DNA of 64,000 nt from NCBI RefSeq assembly GCF_900105055.1, contig NZ_FNTA01000004.1, positions 5,921,501 through 5,985,500 of the forward strand, read 5' to 3'. The translations under genes were made by a program, and so were the position numbers. Positions 8,872-17,228 of this stretch are shown here, one piece after another (position 1 is the first letter of the stretch; every line of letters starts with the position of its first letter). Under the pieces are notes generated by a model, which had not been told where the DNA came from, did no database searches, and saw nothing but the letters and a program-made list of their open reading frames with translations. The stretch is from Amycolatopsis lurida (GTDB taxonomy: Bacteria > Actinomycetota > Actinomycetes > Mycobacteriales > Pseudonocardiaceae).

Positions 8872-8909
8872 GGGGCCGTCCGGGATTTCTTTCCCGGGCG
8901 GTCCCTTTT
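8872..8909 (+). terminator. Rho-independent terminator after etfA
   Basis: A 13-bp stem (8872-8884 with 8893-8905, two G-U pairs) encloses an eight-base loop, and the descending arm runs into TTTT. It lies 17 bases beyond the etfA stop. Confidence 0.85.
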
Positions 8910-9031
8910 CTGTGATCCGAAAGTGATCTTCCAGCCTGAGAGAACCCTGAGAACCCGCAATTAACTGAACGTGCACTATTCGGCCATCGGGCGCATTGTC
9001 GTTGGTACCCCCCGGGGAGTAGACCTGGGTC

Positions 9032-9814
9032 ATGACGACGTCACAGCTCCTCGTCAGTACTGACCAGGCAGGTGTCGAACTCCCGGCCGATGCGCCGCGT
9101 TACTCCCTTCTCGTGGCGAACGGGAACGAAGAAGTCGTTGCCGCGCAACGTCTTCGGTATCGAGTGTTCGCCGAGGAAATGGGGGCGACGCTCAATTCCC
9201 TCGAACCCGGGCTCGACGTCGACTACTTCGACGAGTTCTGCGACCACCTAGTGGTGCGGGACGACAACACCGGCGAGATCGTGGGCACGTACCGGATGCT
9301 GCCGCCCGATCGGGCCGCGCTGGCGGGAAAGTTGTACTCCGACAGCGAATTCGATCTCACCGCGCTCGATTCGCTGCGTCCTTCGCTGGTCGAGACGGGG
9401 CGTTCGTGCGTGCATCCCGACCACCGCAGCGGTGCCGTGGTGAGCCTCGTCTGGGCGGGGATCGGGCGCTACATGCTGCTGGCCGGGCACCGGTATCTCG
9501 CGGGCTGCGCCTCCGTGCCGTTGACCGGCGGCGGGACCTACGCGGCGGGCGTCTGGGATGTCCTGCGCGCCAAGCACTACGCGGATGAATCCCTTCGGGT
9601 GACGCCGCTCAACCCGTGGCGGACCGAGGGTGTCCAGCGGCCCGCCCGCGCGATCCTCCCGCCGCTCATCAAGGGCTACACCCGCCTGGGTGCGAAAATC
9701 TACGGCCCGCCCGCGCTAGACGCGGATTTCGGTGTCGCGGACTTCTTCGTCCTGCTGGATCTGCACAACGTCGACGAGCGGTACCTCAAGTACTTCCTGG
9801 GAGTGCAGGGATGA
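9032..9814 (+). CDS. GNAT-fold N-acyltransferase, OlsB-like
   Basis: A 260-residue protein of the hemolysin/OlsB-like branch of the GNAT superfamily. Characteristic segments are AQRLRYRVFAEEMGA, VGTYRMLPP, ETGRSCVHPDHRSG and LRAKHYADESLRV. OlsB enzymes transfer a 3-hydroxyacyl group from ACP to the amino group of ornithine, the first step of ornithine-lipid synthesis. The following gene is a PlsC acyltransferase joined by an ATGA overlap, which is the OlsB-OlsA arrangement. It corresponds by position to Rv3027c. The substrate is inferred from family and context only. Confidence 0.7.
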   Translation: MTTSQLLVSTDQAGVELPADAPRYSLLVANGNEEVVAAQRLRYRVFAEEMGATLNSLEPGLDVDYFDEFCDHLVVRDDNTGEIVGTYRMLPPDRAALAGKLYSDSEFDLTALDSLRPSLVETGRSCVHPDHRSGAVVSLVWAGIGRYMLLAGHRYLAGCASVPLTGGGTYAAGVWDVLRAKHYADESLRVTPLNPWRTEGVQRPARAILPPLIKGYTRLGAKIYGPPALDADFGVADFFVLLDLHNVDERYLKYFLGVQG

Positions 9815-10701
9815 CCCACGCCTGGATGCCGAAGTCGCCGTGCGGCGACGGCTGCCTGAGCGAAGGGGCGCCGACGGTGGCGTTCGGCCGGCGCGTCCTG
9901 CGGTTCACCGCGGCGATCGGCGTCATCTTCGGCGCCTTCCTGTCGGCGCCGCTGGTGCTCGTGCTGCGCGGCATGCCCCGGGAACGGTTGGTGCGCCTTC
10001 TCTTCGTGGGGATCTTGAGGTCCTTCGGGGTGAAGCTGCGCGTGCTCGGCGACGAGCGTTTCCGCGCCGTGCCCGGCCGTGGCGCGCTCGTGGTGAACAA
10101 CCACATCTCGTGGCTGGACATCATCGCGGTCAACGCCGTCCAGCCGATGCGGGCGCTCGCCAAGAAGGAGGTCGGCGCCTGGCCGGTGCTCGGCCTGCTG
10201 GTGCGCCGCGGCGGCAGCATCTTCCTCGACCGGGAGAACCTGCGGAGCCTGCCCGCGACGATGGACGAACTCGCCGACGCGATGCGCGGCGGATCACTCG
10301 TGAGCGTGACGCCGGAAGGCACCACCTGGTGCGGTCTCGGCTCGGGACGGTTCCGCCCGGCGACCTTCCAGGCCGCGATTGACGGTGGCGTCCCGGTGCG
10401 GCCGCTCGCGCTGCGCTTCCGGCTCGCCGACGGGCGGGAGACGACCCAGCCGGCGTTCATCGGTCCGGAGTCGCTCATCGCCTCGCTGCGGCGGGTCGCG
10501 GCGCTGCGCGGTCTGGTGCTGGAGGTGCACGTGTGCCCGGAGATCGCGCCGGGCCGCGCTTCGGACCGGCGGGAGCTGGCCGCGCTGGCGGAATCCGCGG
10601 TGCAAGCGGCGCTCGGCCGGGTGCAGATCCCCATGCAGCGGCGGCGGCGGGCGGCAGCGGTTCCGGCGGCCGTGGAGGTCCCGAAGGTGCCCAGCTCGTG
10701 A
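9811..10701 (+). CDS. 1-acyl-glycerol-3-phosphate acyltransferase family (PlsC/OlsA-like)
   Basis: A 296-residue membrane-associated O-acyltransferase. The acceptor motif H(X4)D is in NNHISWLDII and the second PlsC block is VTPEGTT. A hydrophobic helix near residues 30-50 (AAIGVIFGAFLSAPLVLVL) should anchor it. The ATG at 9811 overlaps the preceding TGA (ATGA). In ornithine-lipid producers OlsA esterifies the hydroxyl of lyso-ornithine lipid; a phospholipid role cannot be excluded. It matches Rv3026c by position. Its stop codon lies inside the terminator palindrome that follows. Confidence 0.85.
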   Translation: MTHAWMPKSPCGDGCLSEGAPTVAFGRRVLRFTAAIGVIFGAFLSAPLVLVLRGMPRERLVRLLFVGILRSFGVKLRVLGDERFRAVPGRGALVVNNHISWLDIIAVNAVQPMRALAKKEVGAWPVLGLLVRRGGSIFLDRENLRSLPATMDELADAMRGGSLVSVTPEGTTWCGLGSGRFRPATFQAAIDGGVPVRPLALRFRLADGRETTQPAFIGPESLIASLRRVAALRGLVLEVHVCPEIAPGRASDRRELAALAESAVQAALGRVQIPMQRRRRAAAVPAAVEVPKVPSS

Positions 10702-10740
10702 GTGGTAAGGACGGTTCTAACCGTCCTTACCACTCACGAG
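10695..10740. terminator. Perfect 20-bp inverted repeat, bidirectional terminator
   Basis: Arms 10695-10714 and 10721-10740 are perfectly complementary around a six-base loop (TTCTAA). It lies between convergent genes and contains the stop codon of the acyltransferase gene. There is no T-tract, so termination by the long stem alone is inferred. Confidence 0.75.
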
Positions 10741-10746
10741 GCCGGG

Positions 10747-11637
10747 TCACTCCAGCGTCAGCGTGATCTTCCCGCCCGCGTGACCGGTCGCGCTTTCCTG
10801 ATGCGCCGAAGCGGCATCGCCGAGCGCGTAGCTGGAGCCCAGCTTCAGCTTCAGGTCCCGCGCGACCAGATCCTCCAGCACGGCCTGGGTTTGCGAGCCG
10901 CTCGCCGAGAACTTCAGCCCCTGCGCGTACGCCGCCGGGTCCGCGATCGTGACCAGCCGGTCAGGTGAGCCGAGCAGGCCGACGGACTCAGCCAGGACAC
11001 CGAAGCCCGCCGCGTCGAACACCGCGTCGACGCCGTCCGGCGCGACCGACCGGACCCGCGAGACCCAGCCGTCGCCGTACTGGACCGGCACCCCGCCGAG
11101 CGCCTTCACCTCGTCGAGCGACGAAGCACCGGCAAGCCCGATGACCGTGGCGCCCAGCGCGACGGCCGCCTGCGTCGCGATCCGGCCGACCTGGCCGCTC
11201 GCGCCGTGGATCACCACCGTCTCGCCCGGCTTGACCTCGAGTTCGCCCAGCACCCGCAACGCCGTCTCACCGACGATCGGCAGCGAGGCGGCCTCGGCCC
11301 ACGAAAGGCCGGCGGGTTTGCGGATGACGGTGGTCGCCAGCGCGTACTCCGCGTACGCGCCGGTGTCGGACCAGCCGAAGACCTCGTCCCCGACGGCGAA
11401 ATCGGTGCCTTCGCCCACCGCGTCCACGACGCCGGCCAGCTCCAGGCCGAGGATGTGCGGGAAGTCGACCGGGCGGACCTCCGCCATCGCGCCGGACCGG
11501 ATCTTCCAGTCGATCGGGTTGACGCCCGCGGCCTTGACCGCGACCCGCACCTGTCCCGAGCCGGGCTCCGGCAGCGGGACCTCGGCGGACCGCAGGACGT
11601 CCGGTTCGCCGTACTGGGTGATGGTGATCGCTCGCAT
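10747..11637 (-). CDS. NADPH:quinone reductase-like MDR oxidoreductase
   Basis: A 296-residue medium-chain dehydrogenase/reductase of the zinc-free quinone oxidoreductase branch. It shows GVNPIDWKIRSG, LGLELAGVVDAVGEG, the nucleotide-binding loop HGASGQVGRIATQAA and a C-terminal GHAGGKITLTLE. The structural and catalytic zinc cysteines of alcohol dehydrogenases are absent. ATG 11637 follows AGGAG with good spacing; the GTG six bases earlier overlaps that site. A paralogue is at 42744-43685. The substrate is unknown. Confidence 0.88.
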   Translation of the reverse strand: MRAITITQYGEPDVLRSAEVPLPEPGSGQVRVAVKAAGVNPIDWKIRSGAMAEVRPVDFPHILGLELAGVVDAVGEGTDFAVGDEVFGWSDTGAYAEYALATTVIRKPAGLSWAEAASLPIVGETALRVLGELEVKPGETVVIHGASGQVGRIATQAAVALGATVIGLAGASSLDEVKALGGVPVQYGDGWVSRVRSVAPDGVDAVFDAAGFGVLAESVGLLGSPDRLVTIADPAAYAQGLKFSASGSQTQAVLEDLVARDLKLKLGSSYALGDAASAHQESATGHAGGKITLTLE

Positions 11638-11772
11638 GTTCACTCCTACTCGGATTTTCTTCGCTGCGATCAGTCAACCGGCGCCCGGACCCCGCCCGAA
11701 CCAGCCGGACGAGCAGTGTTCACTAGCCGGGAGAGCAGCGTCCCCGCCCGCGGACGCGCTTACTGTGGACGC

Positions 11773-13026
11773 ATGGACCCGCTGCACGTGCTGAGCCAGG
11801 TCGAGTACATGCTCGCCGCTCCGCGCCCCGAACTCCTGCCGCGCTTCTCCGCGACGGCCGCGGCCGTGCTGCCGCACCGCGCCGCCGCGATGGAGACCGG
11901 TGACTGCTCCCGCCTGCCGATCAAGGTCCACGGCGATCCGGCGATCACCGGAGCGGTCACGAGCGCCGAGCTTCAGCGGCTCGGCGCGCTCGGCGTCCCG
12001 GGCAAGGCGGTGGTGGCCGAAGAGACGCTCGGCGGGCAGCGCCGGAAACTCGTCGTCCTGACCTCGGCCCCGGTGATCGGCAAGGGCGCGATGATCGCGC
12101 TCGTCCCCGCCGAGGACGAGCCGTCGGACGGCGCGCTCGAATTCGTCGCCAAGCTGTGGGACATCGTCAGCGTGAACGCCGCCCAGCGCGCCACCGACCC
12201 CGAGCCCGCCGTCCTGGAGAGCAACATCGCGGCGGCCACCGCGCGGGCGCGGGCGATCACCGATCTGGGGCAGACCCACGCGACCACGTTGACGTCGTTG
12301 CTCTCGGTACTGCGGTCACGCAAGCTCGGCGACGCCGCCGCCAGGCAGACCGCGACCGACCTCGCCGCGGCCGCGCTGGTCGAGTTGCGCTCGATCGCGG
12401 ACCGCGATCAGGAACTCTCGGCGGAGCCCGCGTCGGAGGCGTTCGACACCCTTGTCACGCAGCTGGCTCCGTTGGTACGCCACAACGACGTGACCGTCGA
12501 CCTCGCCGGGCCGGACGACGAACGGCCGCTCCCGCAGGACATCGCGCACACCGCGCGCACGGTCACCCGCGGCCTCGTGCTCGCCGCGCTGGAGCGGGGC
12601 GCCGGCCGGGTCCGGGCGTCCTGGCGGATCGACGGGCAGCACCTCCGGGTCACCGTGCGCGACGACGGCCCGGACGTCGCCCGCGCCGTGCCCGCCACCG
12701 GTCTCACCGAGCGGATCACCCCGCTCGGCGGACGCTGGGAGGTCGACGCCGTACCCGGCTGGGGCGCCACGATCAGCGCGCTCCTGCCGCTCGGCGTCCA
12801 GGAAACGCCGGAACTGCGGCCGCTCGACCGGCTGAACCCGCGCGAATTCGAAGTCCTCGCCGGGATCGCGCGCGGGAAACGCAACCGGCAGATCGCCGAG
12901 GAGCTGGCGCTGACCGAGCACACGGTGAAGTTCCACGTGCGGAAGATCTTGGGAAAGCTGGAAGTCACGTCACGCGGCGAGGCCGCCGTGCTGGCGCGTG
13001 AGCTGCGCCTGGAGTCCGTGTCGTGA
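11773..13026 (+). CDS. LuxR-type transcriptional regulator with ATPase-like domain
   Basis: A 417-residue protein. The C-terminal HTH (about residues 350-410) has LNPREFEVLAGIARGKRNRQ and TEHTVKFHVRKILGKL, the LuxR/NarL pattern. The middle contains a histidine-kinase-like ATPase fold (VRDDGPDVARAV, GGRWEVDAVPGWGATISAL), so kinase-like sensing and DNA binding are joined in one chain. No phosphoacceptor receiver domain is seen. TACTGT at 11761-11766 ends six bases before the ATG, giving a leaderless mRNA. The target may be the adjacent MFS gene, but that is inference. Confidence 0.82.
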   Translation: MDPLHVLSQVEYMLAAPRPELLPRFSATAAAVLPHRAAAMETGDCSRLPIKVHGDPAITGAVTSAELQRLGALGVPGKAVVAEETLGGQRRKLVVLTSAPVIGKGAMIALVPAEDEPSDGALEFVAKLWDIVSVNAAQRATDPEPAVLESNIAAATARARAITDLGQTHATTLTSLLSVLRSRKLGDAAARQTATDLAAAALVELRSIADRDQELSAEPASEAFDTLVTQLAPLVRHNDVTVDLAGPDDERPLPQDIAHTARTVTRGLVLAALERGAGRVRASWRIDGQHLRVTVRDDGPDVARAVPATGLTERITPLGGRWEVDAVPGWGATISALLPLGVQETPELRPLDRLNPREFEVLAGIARGKRNRQIAEELALTEHTVKFHVRKILGKLEVTSRGEAAVLARELRLESVS

Positions 13027-13028
13027 GC

Positions 13029-13059
13029 TTGACCTCCACCGAGCTGGAGGTTGCAGGCT
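13029..13059 (+). promoter_or_regulatory. MerR-type promoter with operator in a 19-bp spacer
   Basis: A -35 hexamer TTGACC (13029-13034) and a -10-like CAGGCT (13054-13059) are separated by 19 bases instead of 17. The spacer carries the palindrome ACCTCCA / TGGAGGT (13032-13038 and 13045-13051). This is the layout of MerR/SoxR/BmrR-activated promoters. The MFS start codon is six bases after the -10, so the transcript is leaderless. No merR-family gene is adjacent. Confidence 0.75.
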
Positions 13060-13065
13060 CGTCGT

Positions 13066-14445
13066 ATGACGATCACTGGGGACGAGGCCAAACCGAAGGG
13101 TGTGCTCTGGACACCTGAGCACCGCGTGACCACCATCGGGCTGCTGCTCATGGTCACGCTCATCGCGTTCGAGAGCATGGGCGTCGCCACCGCGATGCCG
13201 ACGATGGTGGCCGACCTCGACGGCCTCGCGCTGTACGCCTGGCCGTTCACCACGTTCCTGGTCGCCAGCGTGGTCGCGACCGTCCTTTCCGGACGCCTCG
13301 GCGACCGCAAGGGCCCGGCGCCCGCGCTGCTCGCCGGTACCGCGTTGTTCGCCGCCGGGCTACTGGTCGCCGGGCTCGCGCACGACATGCCGCTGCTCCT
13401 GCTCGGCAGGGGATTGCAGGGCTTCGGTTCCGGGCTCCTGCTGGTCTCGGTGTCGCTGCTGATCGCGCTCACCTTCAGCGACCGCGAACGTCCGGTGATC
13501 TACGCCGCCAACGCCGCCGCGTGGGTGCTGCCGGCGGTGATCGGGCCTTCGATCGCGGGCGTGGTGACCGTGAGCGTCGGCTGGCGCTGGGTGTTCCTCG
13601 GGCTGATCCCGCTGACCGGGATCGGGCTCGCGCTGCTGGTCGTCGTCACGCGCAGACTGCCGGCACACGTGCCCGGCGAGTCCGCCGTCCGCGCCGGGGT
13701 CGTGCCCGCGGTGGTCGCCGCCCTCGGCGTCGCCGCGCTCACCTGGGCGGCGCAGCATCCGTCTCTCCCGGCGCTGGCCTACGGCGGCGCCGGACTGGTC
13801 GCCCTCGGGTACGCGCTCCGCGAACTCCTGCCCGCCGGGACGCTGACGTCGCGGCCGGGGTTGCCGACAGTGATCGCCTCGCGCGCGCTGATCGCGGGCG
13901 CGTACGCCGGGATGGAGGCCTATCTGCCGCTCACGATGACCGAGGTCCACGGCTACAGCCCCGCGCTGGCCGGGCTGCCGCTGACGGTGACCGCGCTGGG
14001 CTGGTCGGCGGGGTCGATGCTGCAGGGCCGCATGCTCGACTGGTCGCGTGAAGCGTCGCTGCGGACCGGGTTCGCGCTGGTCGCGGCCGGTTTGGCGATC
14101 TTCGTCTTCGTCCCGCTGCCCTCGTTCCCCGGCTGGATGGCGTTCGTGGCGTCGGCTGTCGGCGGCTCCGGGATGGGGATCGCGATGCCCGCGATCTCGG
14201 TTCTGCTGCTCCGCTACTCGCCGGAGGCCGAACGGGGGTTCAACACCTCGGCACTGCAGCTCGGCGACTGGGTCGGATCGGCTCTGACCATCGGTTTGGG
14301 CGGCGTTCTGCTCGCTTCGCTGGCTTCGGCGAAGGAGCCTTCGGTGGCGATCTTGGTGCTTTCGGTGGTGCTGACCGGCATCGCGTTGCTGGGGGTGCGG
14401 CTGACCGGACGGTGGCCGTCGGATATGAGCGCCGCCACCCGCTGA
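13066..14445 (+). CDS. MFS transporter, drug:proton antiporter type
   Basis: A 459-residue polytopic membrane protein of the major facilitator superfamily. The loop between helices 2 and 3 is SGRLGDRKGPAP, and LLGRGLQGFGSGLLLVSVSL matches the helix 4 region of the EmrB/QacA (DHA2) type. The extreme N-terminus is cytoplasmic. It is expressed from a MerR-type promoter, which in other systems responds to drugs, redox compounds or metals, so an efflux role is likely. The substrate is unknown. A TTG 15 bases upstream is rejected because it falls inside the operator. Confidence 0.88.
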   Translation: MTITGDEAKPKGVLWTPEHRVTTIGLLLMVTLIAFESMGVATAMPTMVADLDGLALYAWPFTTFLVASVVATVLSGRLGDRKGPAPALLAGTALFAAGLLVAGLAHDMPLLLLGRGLQGFGSGLLLVSVSLLIALTFSDRERPVIYAANAAAWVLPAVIGPSIAGVVTVSVGWRWVFLGLIPLTGIGLALLVVVTRRLPAHVPGESAVRAGVVPAVVAALGVAALTWAAQHPSLPALAYGGAGLVALGYALRELLPAGTLTSRPGLPTVIASRALIAGAYAGMEAYLPLTMTEVHGYSPALAGLPLTVTALGWSAGSMLQGRMLDWSREASLRTGFALVAAGLAIFVFVPLPSFPGWMAFVASAVGGSGMGIAMPAISVLLLRYSPEAERGFNTSALQLGDWVGSALTIGLGGVLLASLASAKEPSVAILVLSVVLTGIALLGVRLTGRWPSDMSAATR

Positions 14446-14494
14446 CCAGGGTGGGCTTGGTCACGCCCCGGAACGGGCTACCCTGAAAGACGCG

Positions 14495-15691
14495 ATGACC
14501 TATCTCGACCACGCGGCGACCACCCCGATGTTGCCCGAAGCCGTAGCGGCGATGTCCGAGGCGCTGTCCACAGTGGGCAACGCCTCCGCGCTGCATTCCT
14601 CGGGGCGCCGGGCGCGCCGCCGGGTCGAAGAAGCCCGCGAGGTGATCGCGGAGGCGCTGGGCGCCCGGCCGTCCGAGGTGATCTTCACCGCCGGTGGCAC
14701 GGAGAGCGACAACCTCGCGGTCAAGGGCATCTTCTGGGCCCGCACCGGCGAGGACCCGAAGCGGAGCAGGGTGCTGTGCAGCACCGTCGAGCATCACGCG
14801 GTCCTCGAGTCCGTCGAGTGGCTGGAGCAGCACGCGGGCGCCGAGATCGTCTGGGTCGAGGTCGACCAGGCGGGCCGCGTCACCCCCGAGTCGCTGCGCA
14901 CCGCCATCGGCGACAGCCCCGAGACGGTCGCGCTGGTCACCGTGATGTGGGCGAACAACGAGGTCGGCACGGTCAACCCGATCGCCGAGCTCGCCGCTGT
15001 CTGCGCCGAGCACGAGATCCCGCTGCACACCGACGCCGTCCAGGCCGTCGGCGCGGTGCCCGTCGACTTCGCCGAGAGCGGCGCCGCGGCGCTGACCCTC
15101 ACCGCGCACAAGCTGGGCGGCCCGTACGGTGTCGGCGCGCTGCTGCTCGGCCGGGACACCGCGTGCGTACCGGTCCTGCACGGCGGCGGCCAGGAGCGAG
15201 CCGTGCGTTCGGGCACGCTCGACGTCCCCGCGGTGATCGCGTTCGCGACGGCGGTGAAGGCCGCGGTCGAAGGCCGCGAGGAGTACGCCAAACGCGTCGC
15301 CGAGCTGCGGGACGACCTGATCGAGGCCGTCCGGCGCGAGGTGCCGGACGTGGTGCTCAACGGCGGCGAGGGCGAACGGCTGCCCACGCACGCCCACTTC
15401 ACCTTCCCCGGTTGCGCGGGTGACAGCCTGTTGATGCTGTTGGACGCCAAGGGCATCGAATGTTCCACCGGTTCGGCGTGCACGGCGGGTGTCGCGCAGC
15501 CGAGCCACGTGCTGCTGGCCATGGGCGCCGAACCCGCGGCCGCGCGCGGGTCGCTGCGGTTCTCGTTCGGGCATACCTCGGCACCGGAAGACGTTGAAGC
15601 GGTTTCGAGGGAGATCGCGGGCGTCGTCGACAGGGCGAGGCAGGCGGGGCTCGCCGGAATGCGCAAGCAGACGCAGAAGCAAGAGGTGTGA
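14495..15691 (+). CDS. Cysteine desulfurase (IscS/NifS class)
   Basis: A 398-residue PLP-dependent class V aminotransferase. PLP lysine K206 is in LTAHKLGGPYG and the active-site cysteine C329 is in ECSTGSACTAG, the short class I loop. It removes sulfur from cysteine and passes it to acceptors. The next gene five bases downstream is mnmA, so its main job is likely to supply sulfur for tRNA 2-thiouridine. The pair corresponds to Rv3025c-Rv3024c. ATG 14495 lies ten bases after a TACCCT hexamer. Confidence 0.93.
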   Translation: MTYLDHAATTPMLPEAVAAMSEALSTVGNASALHSSGRRARRRVEEAREVIAEALGARPSEVIFTAGGTESDNLAVKGIFWARTGEDPKRSRVLCSTVEHHAVLESVEWLEQHAGAEIVWVEVDQAGRVTPESLRTAIGDSPETVALVTVMWANNEVGTVNPIAELAAVCAEHEIPLHTDAVQAVGAVPVDFAESGAAALTLTAHKLGGPYGVGALLLGRDTACVPVLHGGGQERAVRSGTLDVPAVIAFATAVKAAVEGREEYAKRVAELRDDLIEAVRREVPDVVLNGGEGERLPTHAHFTFPGCAGDSLLMLLDAKGIECSTGSACTAGVAQPSHVLLAMGAEPAAARGSLRFSFGHTSAPEDVEAVSREIAGVVDRARQAGLAGMRKQTQKQEV

Positions 15692-15696
15692 GGAAG

Positions 15697-16788
15697 ATGC
15701 GCGTACTGGCCGCGATGAGCGGGGGAGTGGACTCGGCGGTGGCCGCCGCGCGCGCCGTGGACGCCGGGCACGAGGTCGTGGGCGTGCATCTGGCGCTGTC
15801 GGCGAAGCCCGGCACGCTGCGCACCGGATCACGCGGCTGTTGCACGATCGAGGACTCCGGCGACGCGCGGCGCGCCGCGGACATCCTCGGCATCCCCTTC
15901 TACATCTGGGACTTCGCCGAGCGGTTCACCGAAGAGGTCATCGAGACCTTCGTCGGCGAGTACGCCGCGGGCCGGACGCCGAACCCGTGCGTCACCTGCA
16001 ACGAGAAGATCAAGTTCGAGGCGCTGCTGGACAAGGCGATGGCGCTCGGCTTCGACGCGGTCGCCACCGGGCACTACGCCCGTCTGTCCCTTGTGGACGG
16101 TGTGCCGGAGCTGCGGCGCAGCGTCGACACCGGCAAGGACCAGTCCTACGTGCTGGCTTCGCTGACGCCGGAGCAGCTTCGGCATTCGCTGTTCCCGCTG
16201 GGCGATTCGTGGAAGACCGACGTACGCGCCGAGGCCGCGAGCCGCGGCCTGTCGGTGGCGAAGAAGCCGGACAGCCACGACATCTGCTTCATCCCGGACG
16301 GGGACACGAAGAGCTTCCTGGAGAAGCGGCTCGGCCAGCGTCCCGGGCAGCTCGTCGACGCCGAGACCGGTGCCGTGCTCGGTGAGCACACCGGCGTGCA
16401 CGGTTTCACCGTCGGCCAGCGCAAGGGCCTCGGCATCGAGGCGCCGGCGCCGGACGGACGGCCGCGCTACGTGCTCTCGCTGGAGCCGGTTTCGGGCACC
16501 GTGAAGGTCGGTTCCGCGCGGGACCTCGGCGTGAACGTGATCGAGGCGGACCGCCCGATCTGGCCGAGCGAGCGGCCGCTGGACGGCCCGACCGAATGCG
16601 TCGTGCAGGTGCGCGCGCACGGCGGGATCGTCGAGGCCGTCGCGGAGGTTTCCGGCGATTCGGTGAGCATCCAGCTGCGTGAGCCGCTACGCGGCGTCGC
16701 GCCGGGGCAGGTCGTCGTGCTGTACCGCACCGATGCCGCCGAAGGCGATCTCGTGCTCGGCAGCGCGAAGATCTCCGGGACTCGCTAG
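15697..16788 (+). CDS. mnmA: tRNA-specific 2-thiouridylase
   Basis: A 363-residue MnmA (TrmU). The PP-loop SGGVDSAVA binds ATP, and the two catalytic cysteines are C98 in TPNPCVTCNEKIKF and C197 in SHDICFIPDG. The HGFTVGQRKGLG segment of the C-terminal region is present. The enzyme thiolates U34 of tRNA-Lys, tRNA-Glu and tRNA-Gln. It is cotranscribed with the cysteine desulfurase. Its TAG stop shares the palindrome CTAG with the stop of the convergent GNAT gene. Confidence 0.95.
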   Translation: MRVLAAMSGGVDSAVAAARAVDAGHEVVGVHLALSAKPGTLRTGSRGCCTIEDSGDARRAADILGIPFYIWDFAERFTEEVIETFVGEYAAGRTPNPCVTCNEKIKFEALLDKAMALGFDAVATGHYARLSLVDGVPELRRSVDTGKDQSYVLASLTPEQLRHSLFPLGDSWKTDVRAEAASRGLSVAKKPDSHDICFIPDGDTKSFLEKRLGQRPGQLVDAETGAVLGEHTGVHGFTVGQRKGLGIEAPAPDGRPRYVLSLEPVSGTVKVGSARDLGVNVIEADRPIWPSERPLDGPTECVVQVRAHGGIVEAVAEVSGDSVSIQLREPLRGVAPGQVVVLYRTDAAEGDLVLGSAKISGTR

Positions 16789-17228
16789 AACTTCAGCTTG
16801 AAGCCGGTGTGCGTGGCCTCGAAACCGAGGCGCTCGTAGAACCGGTGCGCGTCCTCGCGTTTCACGTCCGACGTCAGCTGGACGAGAGCGCAGCCCCGTC
16901 GTCGTGATTCCTCGATCGCCCACCGCATCAGCTCGCCGCCCAGGCCGGAGCCGCGATGGCTCGCCCGCACCCGGACGGCCTCGATCTGCCCGCGCAGCGC
17001 GCCTTTCCGCGCCAGGCCGGGGATGATCGACAACTGGAGCGTGCCCACGGCCTCCCCGGCGTCGTCGGCGACGATCAGCAGGTGCGCCGGATCGGCGTCG
17101 ATCTGCTCGAAGGCTGCCAGGTACGGCGCCAGGTCGTCGGCGGAATCCCGGGTGCTGCCGATCTGGTCGTCGGCGAGCATCCCGACGATCGCCGCGACGT
17201 CTTCCCGGCGCGCTTCACGGATGATCAT
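16785..17228 (-). CDS. GNAT family N-acetyltransferase
   Basis: A 147-residue GNAT protein. The acetyl-CoA loop is VRASHRGSGLGGELMRWA and the C-terminal motif is AHRFYERLGFEATHTGFKLKF. The substrate is unknown. Its start overlaps the stop of the metallo-hydrolase gene by four bases (ATGA), so it is second in that operon. Its stop codon overlaps that of mnmA at CTAG (16785-16788). Confidence 0.88.
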   Translation of the reverse strand: MIIREARREDVAAIVGMLADDQIGSTRDSADDLAPYLAAFEQIDADPAHLLIVADDAGEAVGTLQLSIIPGLARKGALRGQIEAVRVRASHRGSGLGGELMRWAIEESRRRGCALVQLTSDVKREDAHRFYERLGFEATHTGFKLKF

